Assembly (NCBI GenBank): GCA_016271365.2
Contig: CM057452.1
Coordinates: 827,234,001-827,298,000, forward strand
Length of the DNA stretch: 64,000 nt
Source of the DNA: Neoceratodus forsteri
Lineage: Eukaryota; Chordata; Ceratodontiformes; Ceratodontidae
Direction: 5' to 3'
Shown here: in pieces, positions 10,200 through 21,394 of the stretch
How the letters are laid out: each line of letters begins with the position of its first letter
Numbering within the stretch: the first letter of the stretch is position 1
Notes under the pieces: generated by a model
The model's input: the letters and a program-made list of their open reading frames with translations, nothing else
What the model was told of the DNA's origin: nothing
Databases searched by the model: none
Position numbers and translations under genes: made by a program

Positions 10200-11184
10200 T
10201 TAATCTTTTGAGAGGGGCATGCGATCACAAGCAGTGTTGAAAACCCTTATAAAGTGACAGGGGGCTACATTAACATCATTGGTTGAGTCCAGGATGTTCC
10301 AATTTTGAGCACAAAGCTGTTGTTTAAGGAGGTCCAGGTGGTCTCTTCTGAGAAAAGTGCTGTAGATAGTTTGGAGAGGAGGGATAAGGAATTTATTAGT
10401 CCAACTGCATGTGATTGGGGAATGGTCACTGATGGAGTCAGGGTGCACAGTTACATTGAAAAGGCGGTTAGGTTGGTAAGAAATTATCCAGTCAAGGGTG
10501 GTGCTAGTCCCCTTTTTATATTTTATCCTAGTGGGTGTATTAACAAGTTGAGTTCGGTGAAGGGCTGTAATTGCGTCCTTTAGTGAGCTGGTCACAGGTT
10601 ACAGCCAGTTTATGTTAAAATCTCCCATGATAATTGTCTCCGTGAGGTGGTTTTGTGAGTGGAGATGGTCAAGAAGACTGAGGAGACTAGTGGCCTGGTG
10701 TTTGGGAGGTATGTAGACTGAGAGTACTGATATTGTTTTATGGTGAGCCCCCAACAGCACTTTTATCACCATTACATGGGTATTGCCACTGAGATCAATT
10801 GGTGGCATAGCATACCCTTTAGGGAATTTTTAGAAACATAGTGCATCCACCCTCATGTTTGGTCAGCCTGTCCAGCCTGAATATAGTGTATCCAGGTATA
10901 GCTACTGCAGAATCTGGTATTTTTGGGGTCATCCAAGTCTCAACGACAGATAGTATGTCAGGGTTGTGCTGGGTTACCCAGACTTTCAGGACATCAATTT
11001 TGCTTAAAAGGCTACATATATTAATTGTGGCCAGTTTAATGGTACCTTGTTTAAGGCATGCATTGTAAGTGGGAGGTGCTTCAGGACCTGGATTAGGATG
11101 AATGTTTCCAGATAGCAGAAGTATCATAAGGGCTATCATGAGTAGGAGTTCTCTTCGAGCCTTGGAGAAAAATTTAACCTTCAT
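10200..11184 (-). pseudogene. L2 ORF2, 2A-like leader and APE-type endonuclease
   Basis: The frame starting at 11184 encodes a basic stretch, a hydrophobic run (LLLMIALMILLLSG) and then NIHPNPGP at about 11112-11084, after which the endonuclease begins with LATINICSLLSKID. Further blocks are LSVVETWM, PGYTIFRLDR, then after a break near 10815 SVYIPPK, MGDFNINWL (10625-10600) and SDHSPITCSW near 10410. GDFN and SDH are core APE endonuclease motifs; the enzyme nicks the target to prime reverse transcription. The NPGP leader resembles virus-like 2A peptides known from several non-LTR retrotransposons. Frameshifts near 10815 and stop codon near 10600 break it. Confidence 0.85.
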
Positions 11185-11364
11185 GTGAACACAGTGAGGT
11201 TTTGTCTTTTCCTATATACAATGAGGATGGTGTAGTCCTTAAGGACATGTAGACAGGATGTGATCCACCTAGGGCCAAATATTTGTAGGGGCAGGATCAC
11301 TGAGGTAGACCAAGGTCCTTTATTAATAGTGAAAAAGTTCCCAGATAAATTCTATAAAAATAGA

Positions 11365-14050
11365 GATAAAAAAAAAAGGGGTGTGTGGAATTGTACTTTA
11401 CATTGAGGACAGCTTTAAAACATGTATGATAAATACTACAAATTATAACAACGAGAGTTTATCAGTTAAAATTAGTCTACCTTATGATACCCTAACAATT
11501 GTCTAATTTATAGACCACCCAGTTTAACCGCTGATAAAAATCAACAACTAATTGATGAAATCAGTGAGATGGAAACCAATAATACTTATATATTAATGGG
11601 AGATTTCAATCTGCCCACTATTAATTGGGATGCTTATGAAGCTAATTCAGATTTGAAAATTAAATTTATAGATCTGTTCATCCAATCTGGTTTGGAACAA
11701 GTAGTTAGACAGCCTACTCATGGTAAAAACATTTTGGATATTGGCCTAACAAATAAAGATGAGAAAATGGAGGACATAATGATACTCCACCCCCCCCCCC
11801 ATGGGTGATAGTGACCACTGTATTGTAAAATTTAAATATATGACTAAATTGTCACAGACCAAGGGTATCTTCAAAATGAAAGATTTCAACAAGGCAGATT
11901 ACTTTAGAATAAATGACTTCTTAACCAAATGGAATTGGGAATCTGAACTTAGTAACTATAATTTAACACAAATATGGGAGACAATTAATAATAAAATTAA
12001 CATTTGTATTTCTAATTGGGTTCCTGACAGAATTAAGTACTCCAAAAATAAACGTGTTCCTCCATGGTGGTCTAATAATATTCAAAAACAACTTAATAGA
12101 AAAAGGAAACTGTATTGAAAGTATACCAGAAATAAATCTTCTACTTTATGGACCAAATATAAAACTGCGATCAAGAAATTAAAAAAAAACATGATTAAAT
12201 CTTCTAAATCTAGAATAGAACTAAATTTGGCAATGAAATTCAAAGATAATAAGAAACAATTCTACAATTACACCGGTTCCATCAAAGGAAAACAACCAAC
12301 TATAGGTTCCTTTATTATTAATGATACTCCCATTATTGATGAAACTATGACTGCCACGATATTAAACGATCAGTTCTTAAAAATTTTTGAAACTAAGGAT
12401 AACATAAAAATTCCGATTTCTAAAAATAACAATGACCATCCAGTTTTTACAAGAAGTGAGGTTGCTAAAATAATAAAATCCTTGAAGCCAAATAGTTCAG
12501 CTGGTCCTGATGGTATTTCTCCAAAATGTTTACAAGAAATCTGTCATATAATTTCTGGACCACTAACTGCACTCTTTAATAAATCCATTCAAGAAGGCAA
12601 GGCTATTCAAGTTTGGAAGGAGGCTGTTGTGATTTCTATATATAAGGAGGTGACAAACATGATCCAAACAATTATTGACCAATTAGCTTAACTCTATTAT
12701 AGGAAAAATCATGGAAAGATTACTCAAGAATCACATTATTAACCATATAGATAGAAACAACAAAGTGGACATTTTTCAACATGGTTTTGTGACTAATAGG
12801 TCTGTTCTAACAAATCTCTTGCAGTTTTTGAACTACTCAGTGCAGCCTTGGATAGATATACACCTGTCAATGTGATATTCTTGGACTTCGCCAAGGCATT
12901 TGATAAAATTTCACACAAAATTCTGTTACAAGAATGAACAAAAAATCAGTATGCATCCAAATATTATAAACTGGATACAATCCTGGTTGGAGATAAGGAC
13001 CCAGTGATTGTCTGTTAAAGGTCATCTGTCTGAAATGGGTGTGGTGACTAGTGGAGTTCCCCAGGGCTCTGTCCTAGGTCCCCTACTTTTTAATATTCTA
13101 ATTCTACAATGCCAATAACTGATAAAATATGGGTATCCAAGTATGCTGATGATTGCAAGCTTGGTAGCCTAGTTAGTTCTTTTTCAGATAGAATTCTCAT
13201 GCACAATTATTTAAACAATTTATCCTCTTGAGCCAACTCACATGGTATGTTTTTTAATATAGATAAGTGCAAATATTGCATCTGGGTAAAAATAATATCT
13301 TGTTTGACTATTATTTAAACAATGTATTATTGAAAAACATTACTGAGGAAAAAGACTTGGGAGTTATTATTACTAATAATTTATCCTCTGATAGAAACAC
13401 CACAATTAAAGTTAAAAAATGCAATAAAATTGTAGGCTCAATTGTAGGACATATTAAAAGCAGAAAAGCAGAACTTATTATGCCACTCTTTAATAGCTTG
13501 GTATGCCCATATCTGGAGTACTGCTCCCAATTCTGTGCTCTGACTACTATTAGGAGTCTGAAACTAGCTGAAGGTGTACAGCACAGATTTACCAAGAAAG
13601 TCACACCCTTACAACTAAAAAGTTATGATAATAGACTTAGAGAATTAAAACTTTTTTCTGTCAAATATAGACAAAAAGGGAGATTTATGTCTAGTATATA
13701 AAACAATAAAGATGATTACTTAAAAACTACAGTAGGCTTAACAGTTGCTTCTACTATTAAATCAACTAGGAGTCATAGTTATAAACTTATTGGTGAGAAA
13801 TGTGTATCAATTAAACAAAAGTCGTTTCTATACAAAGAGTGGTAGGAACGTGGAATGCTTTACCGTTAGAGTTATTAATAGTAATACTATAACAACAATT
13901 AAACATAGATTGGATGACTTTATGGAGAGAGAAAAATGTGAATTCCATCCATAGGGTATAAGGGTGGCAAGTACAATAATGGGAATTTTTTGCCTATTGT
14001 GCTTGTAAACTACTATGAACCTATGAGCAACCTATGTTGATGTAAAGGTT
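11365..14050 (+). mobile_element. AT-rich CR1/jockey-type LINE, ORF2 remnant
   Basis: A 5'-truncated LINE on the plus strand, much more AT-rich than the CR1 copies. Endonuclease blocks: YRPP near 11512, LMGDFNLPTINWD at 11590-11630, and SDHCIVKF at 11803-11828. RT blocks: SSAGPDGISPKCLQ near 12500, YRPISL-like text in broken frames near 12670, FLDFAKAFDKI at 12878-12912, TSGVPQGSVLGPLLFN at 13047-13097, YADDCKLG at 13141-13165. C-terminal blocks: EEKDLGVIITNNL and CPYLEYCSQFC (13267-13701), then INS-type end near 13880. The 3' end near 14050 is uncertain. Many frameshifts. It may belong to a different clade than the other CR1 copies. Confidence 0.8.
12191..12691 (+). pseudogene. LINE ORF2, RT N-terminal segment
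   Basis: A 166-codon open frame holds FKDNKKQFYNYTGSIKGK (linker), DQFLKIFETKD, the RT entry motif NSSAGPDGISPKCLQEI, PLTALFNKSIQEG and VWKEAVVISIYKE. These correspond in order to RT blocks 0 and 1 of CR1/jockey-superfamily elements. The frame ends by a frameshift just before the NYRPISL block, which is readable in another frame. Upstream frames at 11569-12118 supply the endonuclease. The catalytic RT motifs follow at 12878-13165 in broken frames. Confidence 0.8.
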
Positions 14051-14202
14051 TTTTAAGAGTTCATTATTGGGTGAGTAAACCAAACTATGGTTTGTCTTGC
14101 TTTTGGGAGTGGGCAAAGATAGAAATAAGAGAATGGGATAGGCACTCAGTAAGAGTTTAAAATTTGGGTTTTAAAATTTGCTAAGCTATATCTTGTTTCC
14201 AG

Positions 14203-14295
14203 GTGCAATGTGGGAGCACAAGGAATCTAAATGACTTGCTCAGGGTCACACAGTATGCAAGTGGGGGCTGATATGATTCAAACCAGGAACCTTAT
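14203..14295 (+). mobile_element. MIR-like SINE, 5' part of a split copy
   Basis: Holds AATGACTTGCTCAGGGTCAC, ACAGTATGCAAGTGGGGGCT and GATTCAAACCAGGAACC, the same order as at 1625-1745 and 56205-56335. The SINE stops at about 14295 where the foldback element begins and resumes at 15437. Confidence 0.75.
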
Positions 14296-15436
14296 TTTCA
14301 AAGGTTATGTTTGATGCAAAGGTGCCTGTGCTAAACGTATATGATGCAAGTAGCACCCTGCATCATTGGTGCAGCAGTCCTGATTTTCAAGTGCAGGCTG
14401 CATTGAAATCAGGAAGCCTTGCACCCAAGCTTCCCTGCATCACCCTTGTGGCAAAAGCACACTTGCAACAGATCACAAGGGGACTTGCACCATGGTGGGG
14501 TTGCACCATCCCCTTTTTGGGAATTTTGCAAGCCCAACATGGATGCAACTGGGGGCTCTGCTTAGATCAGCAAGGAGGTGATCTAAGGGCCCTTCACCAC
14601 TGTGGAACAATGCGCATTTGGGGGTCTACCAGGAAGGGGCCAGGGGCAGCAAGAGTTTAAGGGATGTTTAGGAGGTGTCAGGAAGATGGCAGAATAGCAG
14701 TGTGGGGATGTGGTACATGGTGGGGGTGCCATATGCATTGCCAGGCAGCCAACCAGCTAGAAGTCTGTGGAGGGATGGCAGGGAGGGAAAGTCACTTGGC
14801 CCCAAGGGGGCACAGCTCTGTTACCTGCCCCAGAGGTGCCACACTCTCAAACCCATTAGGCAGTCATTGTTGGCTGCAGGGTGAGGGCTGCCAGTGGTGG
14901 AGGGAAACATTCTCTGGACACCAAAACAGTCCCATGGTACCCTGCCCCCCTGTGTTGTGGCAGGCTGCCTCCTGCCTACAGGGTTTGGGAGTGTAGCATC
15001 TCTGGGGCATGTGCCAGGGCTGTGCCCACCTAGGGTCAGGTTCTTTCCTCCCTGCCAACCCTCCACAGACTGCAAGCTAATTGGCTGGTTCAATACAATG
15101 GCACCCCTGCCAGGTGCCACATCACCACCCTACTATTGTGTTGCCTCTACAACATTCCCCTATAGCACCCCGTGCTCCTCCTATCCCTGGACCCTCTTGG
15201 CATACATAGTCACCTACCCCATCATTGAGGCCCCTAGAGTGTTGCATCTGGTGGTGAGTTGGTCGGATCCATGCATCAAGCCCTGCAGGTATGTCAACTG
15301 TTTGGCACAAGCATGCAGCTGTGGCAACTCCTGCATCTTTGGTGCATGGACTCCTCATTATAAATTTGGGTGCAGGGTCCCTGATACACCTAGAGTTTGT
15401 TGCAGCCCTTGAGTAACACAATTTGCTTCACTCTAA
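14296..15436. mobile_element. 1.1-kb foldback element
   Basis: The two halves are imperfect inverted copies around a centre near 14905. Evidence is direct: the plus-strand frame at 14664-14996 and the minus-strand frame at 14821-15120 translate alike (GGMAGRESHLAPRGHS versus EGWQGGKNLTLGGHS, then SVTCPRGATLSNPLG versus PGTCPRDATLPNPVG). Base blocks GGCAGCCAACCAGCTAG and, inverted near 15080, CTAATTGGCTGGTT also pair. Weaker pairing extends towards both ends (14590-14690 with 15120-15240). It is GC-rich and has no known coding domain; the translated similarity is a by-product of the inverted repeat. It splits a MIR-like SINE, so it moved as a unit. Class unknown. Confidence 0.75.
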
Positions 15437-15515
15437 GGGCTTTTTTATAATTGGGTCCCAGGTCTCCAGGTTTGCAGTTCAGTGCCCTTAGCCACCATAC
15501 CATATCACACAGTGA
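15437..15515 (+). mobile_element. MIR-like SINE, 3' part of a split copy
   Basis: Reads GGTCCCAGGTCTCCAGG, CAGTTCAGTGCCCTTAGCC and ACCATACCATATCAC, matching CAGGTCTCTCAAGTCAGTGC and CCACTAAGCTATACAGCC at 56290-56335. It completes the fragment that ends at 14295. Confidence 0.7.
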
Positions 15516-15589
15516 ACTACAAACTGACTTCCTCCCCAGAGAAGGAGAAAAGCATCTCAGCTCAGCAGATATTTGAACAGCAGCACAGG

Positions 15590-16380
15590 ACATGATCGAA
15601 AGATTCCTCAGTAGAAGTTATGATAGACATGTATTAAAAACTGCACTGGAGAAAAGTGAGAAATCAAAATAGAAATGACTTACTGTACTTGTTCCAAAAG
15701 TTAAACATGTAATATCTAATACCATAGCATTCAGTATGACATTTAATAGTTTGGCTGGTCAGGTGGACATTATAGTGAATAAGAATTGGCCGGTTCTGAA
15801 GAGACACAGTATTCTGACAGAAATTGTAATTGAACCTCCAAGGATCACCTTCAGAAAAGGGAAAGTATTAAAGGCATGGTGGTGAATTGCCACTATGTCA
15901 AATGGATGGAAAGACCACTGAATTGGCTTCCACCACTGCCACAAAGTTGTTTCAAATGTGGATAATGTAATATGTGCAGTTCATGCAACAGAAAAAGGAA
16001 TACATACATCCTGTTACTGGGTTTCATATGCAAAGTAATGAGTTTATTCAATGTAGCAAAGAATTTGTTGTATACATACTGTAATCCAGTTCCCATACAA
16101 GAGGGTCAATGCAAGTAGAACTGTTTGTAATCTAAAGAAAAGAATACAAGAACATTTAAGAGACATCTACAGGAAATGTCTCCTCTAGGTACCCATCATG
16201 AAATGGCTCATGGATCTGATCAGATTGCTGCAATTTTACATGAGTACTGTACATGGAAATACCACCATATGGTGAGAATAGAGCACAGATAGTGTTACAC
16301 TGTGAAACAATGTGGATTTATAGACTAAAAATGTTGAAATCACTAGGATTCAATGATGAATTGGACATTAAAGCCTGATT
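15590..16380 (+). pseudogene. Penelope-like RT thumb, CxxC linker and GIY-YIG remnant
   Basis: In broken frames the plus strand gives RFLSRSYDRHVLKTALEKS (15599-15660), NSLAGQVDIIVNKNWPVLK (15747-15800), EPPRITFRKGKVLKAWW (15833-15884), a linker CFKCG-stop-CNMC at 15948-15977, YKRVNASRTVCNLKKRI and EHLRDIYRK (16100-16175), and EQIVLHCETMWIYRLKMLK in adjacent frames near 16290-16340. This is the order RT C-terminus, Cys-rich linker, GIY-YIG nuclease of canonical Penelope-like elements, where the nuclease cleaves the insertion target. In-frame stops, including one inside the Cys motif, show it is dead. No Penelope RT catalytic core is present upstream. Confidence 0.75.
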
Positions 16381-17016
16381 GTATATTATGGACACAGCAT
16401 ATGGAATAATAGTATGATCTGGCCTCATTTTGTTCAGAAAGATAGTATTTTGGGGGAAGTTCCATTATTTATAGATAGAACTGAAAGGTAAATATGTTAG
16501 ATTATTAATGGATTTTTGTGCTATGGTTCTGAACTAATTTCAATATCTTTCTGTTTCTCCTAGGTCAGTTTCTTATTGTTGTTTCCTCTCTTCTAACCAC
16601 CATCTCTCTAATTAATGTCTTGGAGTGGAATGCCAGAAATGTGCTGATTCCCAGAAAAAATTATCTATGTGAGAGTGATCGCAGATATAGAAGTCACACA
16701 AGTAACACAGATTCTCGCACTCAAGATTACTACTGCTTTTGTCCTTGCTATTTTTAGTAATCAATTTATTTACATAGGGATATTAATGTGTCAGTATATG
16801 ATCATCTACTGAAGTTTTAATTTTGTTGGTATTTGACTTTGTTAGTTTTTGCATAAGTGAATGTAAATTATTTTATTATTCCACTTATTCACAATAGTAC
16901 TAAGATTCAGTAGAGCATGATATACATACTGTAGCAAGTAAAATGAATAATGTTGCACTGTATCTTTAAGATGACTTGCCTATTTAAATGGTATCTTATC
17001 TTCCAGGACCTCACCC

Positions 17017-17045
17017 CCTGACAAAGACTCAGAGGAGTCAAAGCA
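17017..17045 (+). ncRNA. Possible hammerhead-ribozyme relic in the Penelope-like UTR
   Basis: The sequence CTGACAA is followed by a perfect 5-bp hairpin (GACTC, loop AGAG, GAGTC) and AAAGC. A hammerhead core needs CTGANGA, stem II, then GAAAC. Restoring the CpG decay expected in vertebrate DNA at two sites (CA back to CG) gives CTGACGA and GTCGAA, so the core is within a few changes. Stems I and III were not convincingly found. Hammerheads are known from Penelope-like elements, which supports the idea; it remains an inference. Confidence 0.35.
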
Positions 17046-17269
17046 CTGGGGCAATGGTGAGAAGCCTTGCTAGGTACTAGTAGTATTTGTACAAAGCACT
17101 TTTTAATGCCATTGTTAGCACTTTAAATTAATGTTTACATGTAAGCTGTGAACTGCCTTGCCGTTTGGGATTTGTTTGTGCAATAAAAGGGCTTGCAATG
17201 CTTTTTCACTAACTGAAATATAATTTCAGACTGTAGCCTGGGTTATTTTGCTAGTTTGGCCATGTGCTC

Positions 17270-17560
17270 CACACCCTTGTTTGTATATGTAGTAAAATGG
17301 GCTGGCCACCCTACGTGAGAGCACTGCACTCTAACACCAAATGCAACTTTCTTTGTGGATCAGGTCCTACTGTGCACAGAACCCAAAGGGCCTGTACATC
17401 CTACTCAGGCCAGTGTGAAGCAACCTAAGAGTTAGGTCTTATTTTGCACAGAGTACATCAAGCAAGTTAGGACTTTACTTATGCTTTGTGCAGGACCCAA
17501 AGGCCCTGTATGCCCTGCTTTGTGCAAAGCACATTATGACTTTATGTATTTCAAAAACTA
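17270..17560. repeat. Unclassified repeat, relative of 6781-7300
   Basis: Repeated blocks GACCCAAAGGCCCTGTATG, GAACCCAAAGGGCCTGTACA and GTGAAGCAACC alternate here and share motifs with the earlier stretch. The blocks GGCCC...GGGCC give local dyad symmetry. Confidence 0.45.
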
Positions 17561-17834
17561 AAGATGTTTACTTGCTCTGTGTAGGCCTTGGAGATGATTA
17601 TCTAGATTGTATAGGCACTGCTTGTATTCTGTGGATATTTTTTATGGTAGTGAGCTTACAGAGGAGGGTTTCCTGCTAATTATTGTACTTTAACCCTTTT
17701 AGAAGCATGTTTCCTTGCAATCAATTTAACCCTTTCAAAATCAATATGTTCTTTTAGATTGTGTTACAGTAATTTCACTTGCCTTTTTTTCCTTGTTTAC
17801 CATGTGCATTTTATCCACCTTCTCTGCCCTGGTT

Positions 17835-18255
17835 GTCACCTTCTGACTAACCCCCCAAGCCCTGTCATCTGGCTTCTCCAGGACTTACTTTCCCTCTGCC
17901 ATCCTCCGCCTCAGATGTGTAGGGGGTTGTCAGTCTCTGGTGTGGTGCTTGTGAGGGGTCAACCACCATGCCATAGTCCAAGGGATTTTTCAACTTATTT
18001 TTTGCCCCTGGCCCATATCACATGCAATGGGTGTGATGTCCAAGCTCCAACTCCATGGAGATGCCCCCCACCACCTTGTGCATGTGATCCATTCCCTTCT
18101 TGTTTGTTCTCACTTGTGATGCCACCTGGACATCTGCAGGTGGCAGACAAGCAGTGAGTCCCATTAACCCCACTCCTTGAGGGAGGAAAGCAGTAATATG
18201 GATGCTCAATCCTCCCTCTCTGGTCAGCCCCAAAGTGACTCCCATCTGCTCCCAA
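17835..18255 (+). repeat. Unclassified interspersed repeat, copy 1
   Basis: Shares with 19180-19610 the ordered blocks TCACATGCAATG, GATGTCCAAGCTCCAACTCC (copy 2: GGTGCAAGCTCCACCTC), a GATGCTCAATCCTCCCTC block (copy 2: GATGTTCAATATTTCCTCCC) and GGTCAGCCCCAAAGTGACTC (copy 2: GATCAGCCCCAGAGAGACC). Direct orientation. No known motif, no open coding signal. Translated frames here are chance. Confidence 0.5.
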
Positions 18256-19179
18256 ACCAAGGTCACCAGTATGGCACCAGATGAAGTGCTCAGTGCCTCA
18301 GAACTATACACCACTGTCCCAGCAAATTCACAGACCTTTTTATCTGCTTATTTTTATGTGACTTTTTTCAATATTATTAACTTTTTAGGGCACACTCTAG
18401 TTCTTTTATTACTTTTGAATATTATCTTCAATTATAAAGGTGCATGGAAAATCAAAAATAGGTCCTTGAAATGGATGAACAGCAATTCTGTATGAATTAA
18501 AAGAAAACTGCTGGTGACATGTGCAGATTTTACAATGCTCTAGCACTTTGCACAGCATATGTCCCATTTCAAAAAGTGGCAAACCATTGGAAAAATGTGA
18601 CTTCAATTGTAAGATTTCATATAATACTGTAGTTTATGATGTGGTGTGTATAAGAGATGACCCTCTCTCTGAAAAAACAGGATGTCACTCATATTTTATT
18701 CTGTGAATGATACTCACTGAGCCAAAGATGTGCACTAGTTGTGCAGATGTGGTAAATCTAGTTTTGCATGGCCTGTGTGGACTGGAAGATTCTCCTTTAA
18801 TTTACCTTAGTGTATTGAATAGAGTGATCTGCCCTATTCAGTGGGCATTTTCTGGTTGCCCTGTGGTGCAGACTAATGCTTTTCAACCTAGTCTGGTATA
18901 TGTAATATTTGTTAGAGAATTACTAAACTGTTTCTACTTTTCAGTTCTTTCTTGGTTGTCCATTGTTGCTCTCATGAAAAAACTGAGAATTTTGTCTATA
19001 AGCAAACTCTATTACAGTAGCTAGGGAGACTAATGTCATCAGCATGGATGCAGTATCCTTCATGTAGAGAGCTGTATGGCATAAAATGCTCTGTTCAGAA
19101 AATCAACACATGTTCAATCAGCCAGACAGTTGTAAGTATCCCTCCTGCAGATAGGCCTGTGCCTGAAGGTGAACTTCAT
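18256..19179. other. No recognised feature
   Basis: Mixed AT-rich sequence between two copies of an unclassified repeat. No gene or repeat end seen. Confidence 0.35.
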
Positions 19180-19610
19180 GAGTAGTTTGTCCACCTCAAC
19201 TGCCGACCTCTCCCCATCTAGACTGGTTCTCCAAGCCCCATTACCCAGCTTCACTGAGTCTTCAATGCTTCCTAGTATGTCCTCTGCCACAGGACCTCAG
19301 AGATACCCAGTCACCAGTGTGGGGGCCTGTAGGGACCAGACCTTCATCCGACCATGGTTGGGGACTTTTTCCATTTTTGCTCAAGGGCCCATGGCACATG
19401 CAATGATGTGGTGCAAGCTCCACCTCTGCAGAGACACCTCTTGCATCAAGTGGGTGGGGATCCTTTTAGCCTGGCATCTGACTGCACTGCCACCCAGATC
19501 CTCCATTAGGCAGCTGCCTATGGGGCTGCATGTATCCCCTCCCCAAGGGCAGGAGACATCTCCTTGGGATGTTCAATATTTCCTCCCCTGATCAGCCCCA
19601 GAGAGACCTG
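19180..19610 (+). repeat. Unclassified interspersed repeat, copy 2
   Basis: See the copy at 17835-18255. It is followed at about 19690-19620 (minus strand) by a weak tRNA-like stretch, CCCAGTGGTACAGAGGACTG, which could be a SINE A box. Confidence 0.45.
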
Positions 19611-19699
19611 TTTCTTAACCTGGGTTGTGGCACGACAGTAGGTGAGTTGTCTAGCACCACAGTCCTCTGTACCACTGGGCTGTCTGGAAGGCAAATTTG

Positions 19700-20814
19700 A
19701 GTTAAACTGTATTCAAACACTAATGCAAAACCCTGACCCTTCATGCATATAGTTCTGTACCAGTCGGTCAATAAGTCAAGGAGCATTCATAAATCTAGAC
19801 TTAATTATATCATTGCCATAACTTCCTTTCTGCAGACAGCTCTGTGCAGGGCCAACTCAAGGAAAAAGCATATTTATGCAGCTAAACTACAACTATGCTA
19901 TTAACGTAAATGCCATTCCTGCAGAGAGCTCAGTTCCTGAACGTCAATTTAAATCAGCCTTTATTTTCTAACATATTATTACAACTAGCTCTGAATTATA
20001 TTTTAAAGTTTAATGCCAGCAGCTTTGAGTAAATTGGCAATGTCTAATGCCTCCAGCTATTGCATGTCACACTTTTTATCGATTGCAGATCAATGCATTA
20101 TTTGTGCTGAAAGGTTCTTCTGCTACGGTGTCACTTCTGTTGTTCAAGTACATTACTGCATGTTTTAAAACTCATCAAAGTCATAGGCCTACTACTGTGT
20201 GCTGAAGCTTGCTTAGAAAATGAGGTTACGGTATTTGATTAGGAGTCTTGCAATATCATTCATGATCAATTGCAAATATATTTTTTTTAATTACTAATTT
20301 TCACTAATATAAGGACAGCCAGGCCCTTACTTATTACAAATAAAATACAGGCATTACCATGTATCATGTATAAATTTCATATATTATATGGCTAAGGCCA
20401 ATAACCAATAGACAGAAACACTTTTCTAAATGTGATAATCAACACTTTTTGATTGACATGTGATGACAATCCATTTCTAAGTGTGGATTATCGCCACCTG
20501 TGAATCACCAGCAGTGGATTATCACAAAGTGAGAGAAATCCACACTCACGCCACTAAAACGAACAGCAGCAGAAGATTTCATCATACTGCTGCCATTGTG
20601 TTTCACTCACTCTCACTTCAGCTGAGTGAAAATGGCATGGCGGTTCATTCCTCATCTGCACTGCTTGTTGGGGGTGAAAGAGAGAGAAGGTACAGTATGG
20701 AAGGTACGAAAGATCATTTCTCTCTACTTATATGTGTTTGCTGTTTCCGGGTTTGTGGTTTCATTGCTGGTCAGTTGTCAGCAATATGAGAAGGGGCAGT
20801 GACCAAATTCATTA
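19700..20814. other. No recognised feature
   Basis: No coding or repeat family recognised. Between 20410 and 20530 there are short related blocks (TTTCTAAATGTGATAATCA and TTTCTAAGTGTGGATTATC) that may be the remains of a small repeat. Confidence 0.35.
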
Positions 20815-20906
20815 TTTTACACACCCTTGATGATTGAATGTCTGCATAAACTCCTTGAGTTTCGCTTTAGAGGTTTATAGATATCACACACCTTGGGTGT
20901 GTAAAA
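20815..20906. repeat. 92-bp element with perfect 12-bp inverted ends
   Basis: TTTTACACACCC at 20815-20826 and its exact complement GGGTGTGTAAAA at 20895-20906 bound a 92-bp interval. This could be a tiny MITE or a stem-loop. No target duplication was found. Confidence 0.5.
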
Positions 20907-21390
20907 GAAGTCACATCACACCCCTTCCCATAGATTGCTGTCTATTTTATTGTCTCTTTTATTTGTGGGTTTCACAGAAATTCCCTCAGACTTTTTCAGA
21001 CCAGCTGGTGGAAAGTTAGGTGAGTGCTGATGCAATTTAAGCAAGAATGACAATTTCTTCAAGGTCCTGTCCACTCTGTTCACAAACTGTACAGTATATC
21101 AGATTGTAAAATAGCAAAAATCAGACTTAACTTCCAATTGTCTGAGGACGTTTACTCACTGAATGTTGTCAATACAAACAGATAAATACTTTATATAGTA
21201 AGTTTTCCAGGCTAATCAGTAAAACATAAGGGCCAAAAATAAACAGAAGAGGTGCCAAAATGAATCAGGTCATGCACTATAGATGATTTTCTTCATGTCC
21301 CTGACTAACCAGAAATGCAGCCTCCTGCAGCTCTGTGCTTCTAATATAATGTTCAGATTCCCCTCTTTGCTGATGTTCAATTACACTCCT
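20907..21390. other. No recognised feature
   Basis: No motif or repeat identified. Confidence 0.35.
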
Positions 21391-21394
21391 GACA

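Larger units (their letters stand above)
7557..11190 (-). mobile_element. L2-type LINE, nearly full length, decayed
   Basis: The minus strand runs from an ORF2 start near 11184 to a 3' end near 7557. The 3' end reads GGAACCTTTGTAAATGAGC, TCAAAGGTATTTGTAATC and then an AAATA/AAAT-repeat tail. The same end, GGAACCTTTGTAAAAGAGC plus AAATAAATAAAT, closes the plus-strand copy at 62890-62960, so the two are one family. Domain order in sense direction is a 2A-like leader, APE endonuclease, RT and a long purine-poor (sense pyrimidine-rich) 3' UTR at about 7660-8150. About five frameshifts or stops are present. Any 5' UTR past 11190 is unclear. Confidence 0.85.
15590..17230 (+). mobile_element. Penelope-like element remnant with 3' UTR
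   Basis: The coding part (15590-16380) reads from the RT thumb through the zinc-finger-like linker to the GIY-YIG endonuclease. The following 0.85 kb has no coding and contains a possible hammerhead-ribozyme relic at 17017-17045, as expected for the terminal repeat or UTR of these elements. The 3' limit near 17230 is where the sequence changes to the GTGAAGCA-type repeat; it is approximate. Confidence 0.7.

Noticed and set aside
14894..15412. 172-codon Cys-rich frame as a secreted protein
   Set aside because: It lies in one arm of the foldback element and is explained by that inverted repeat.
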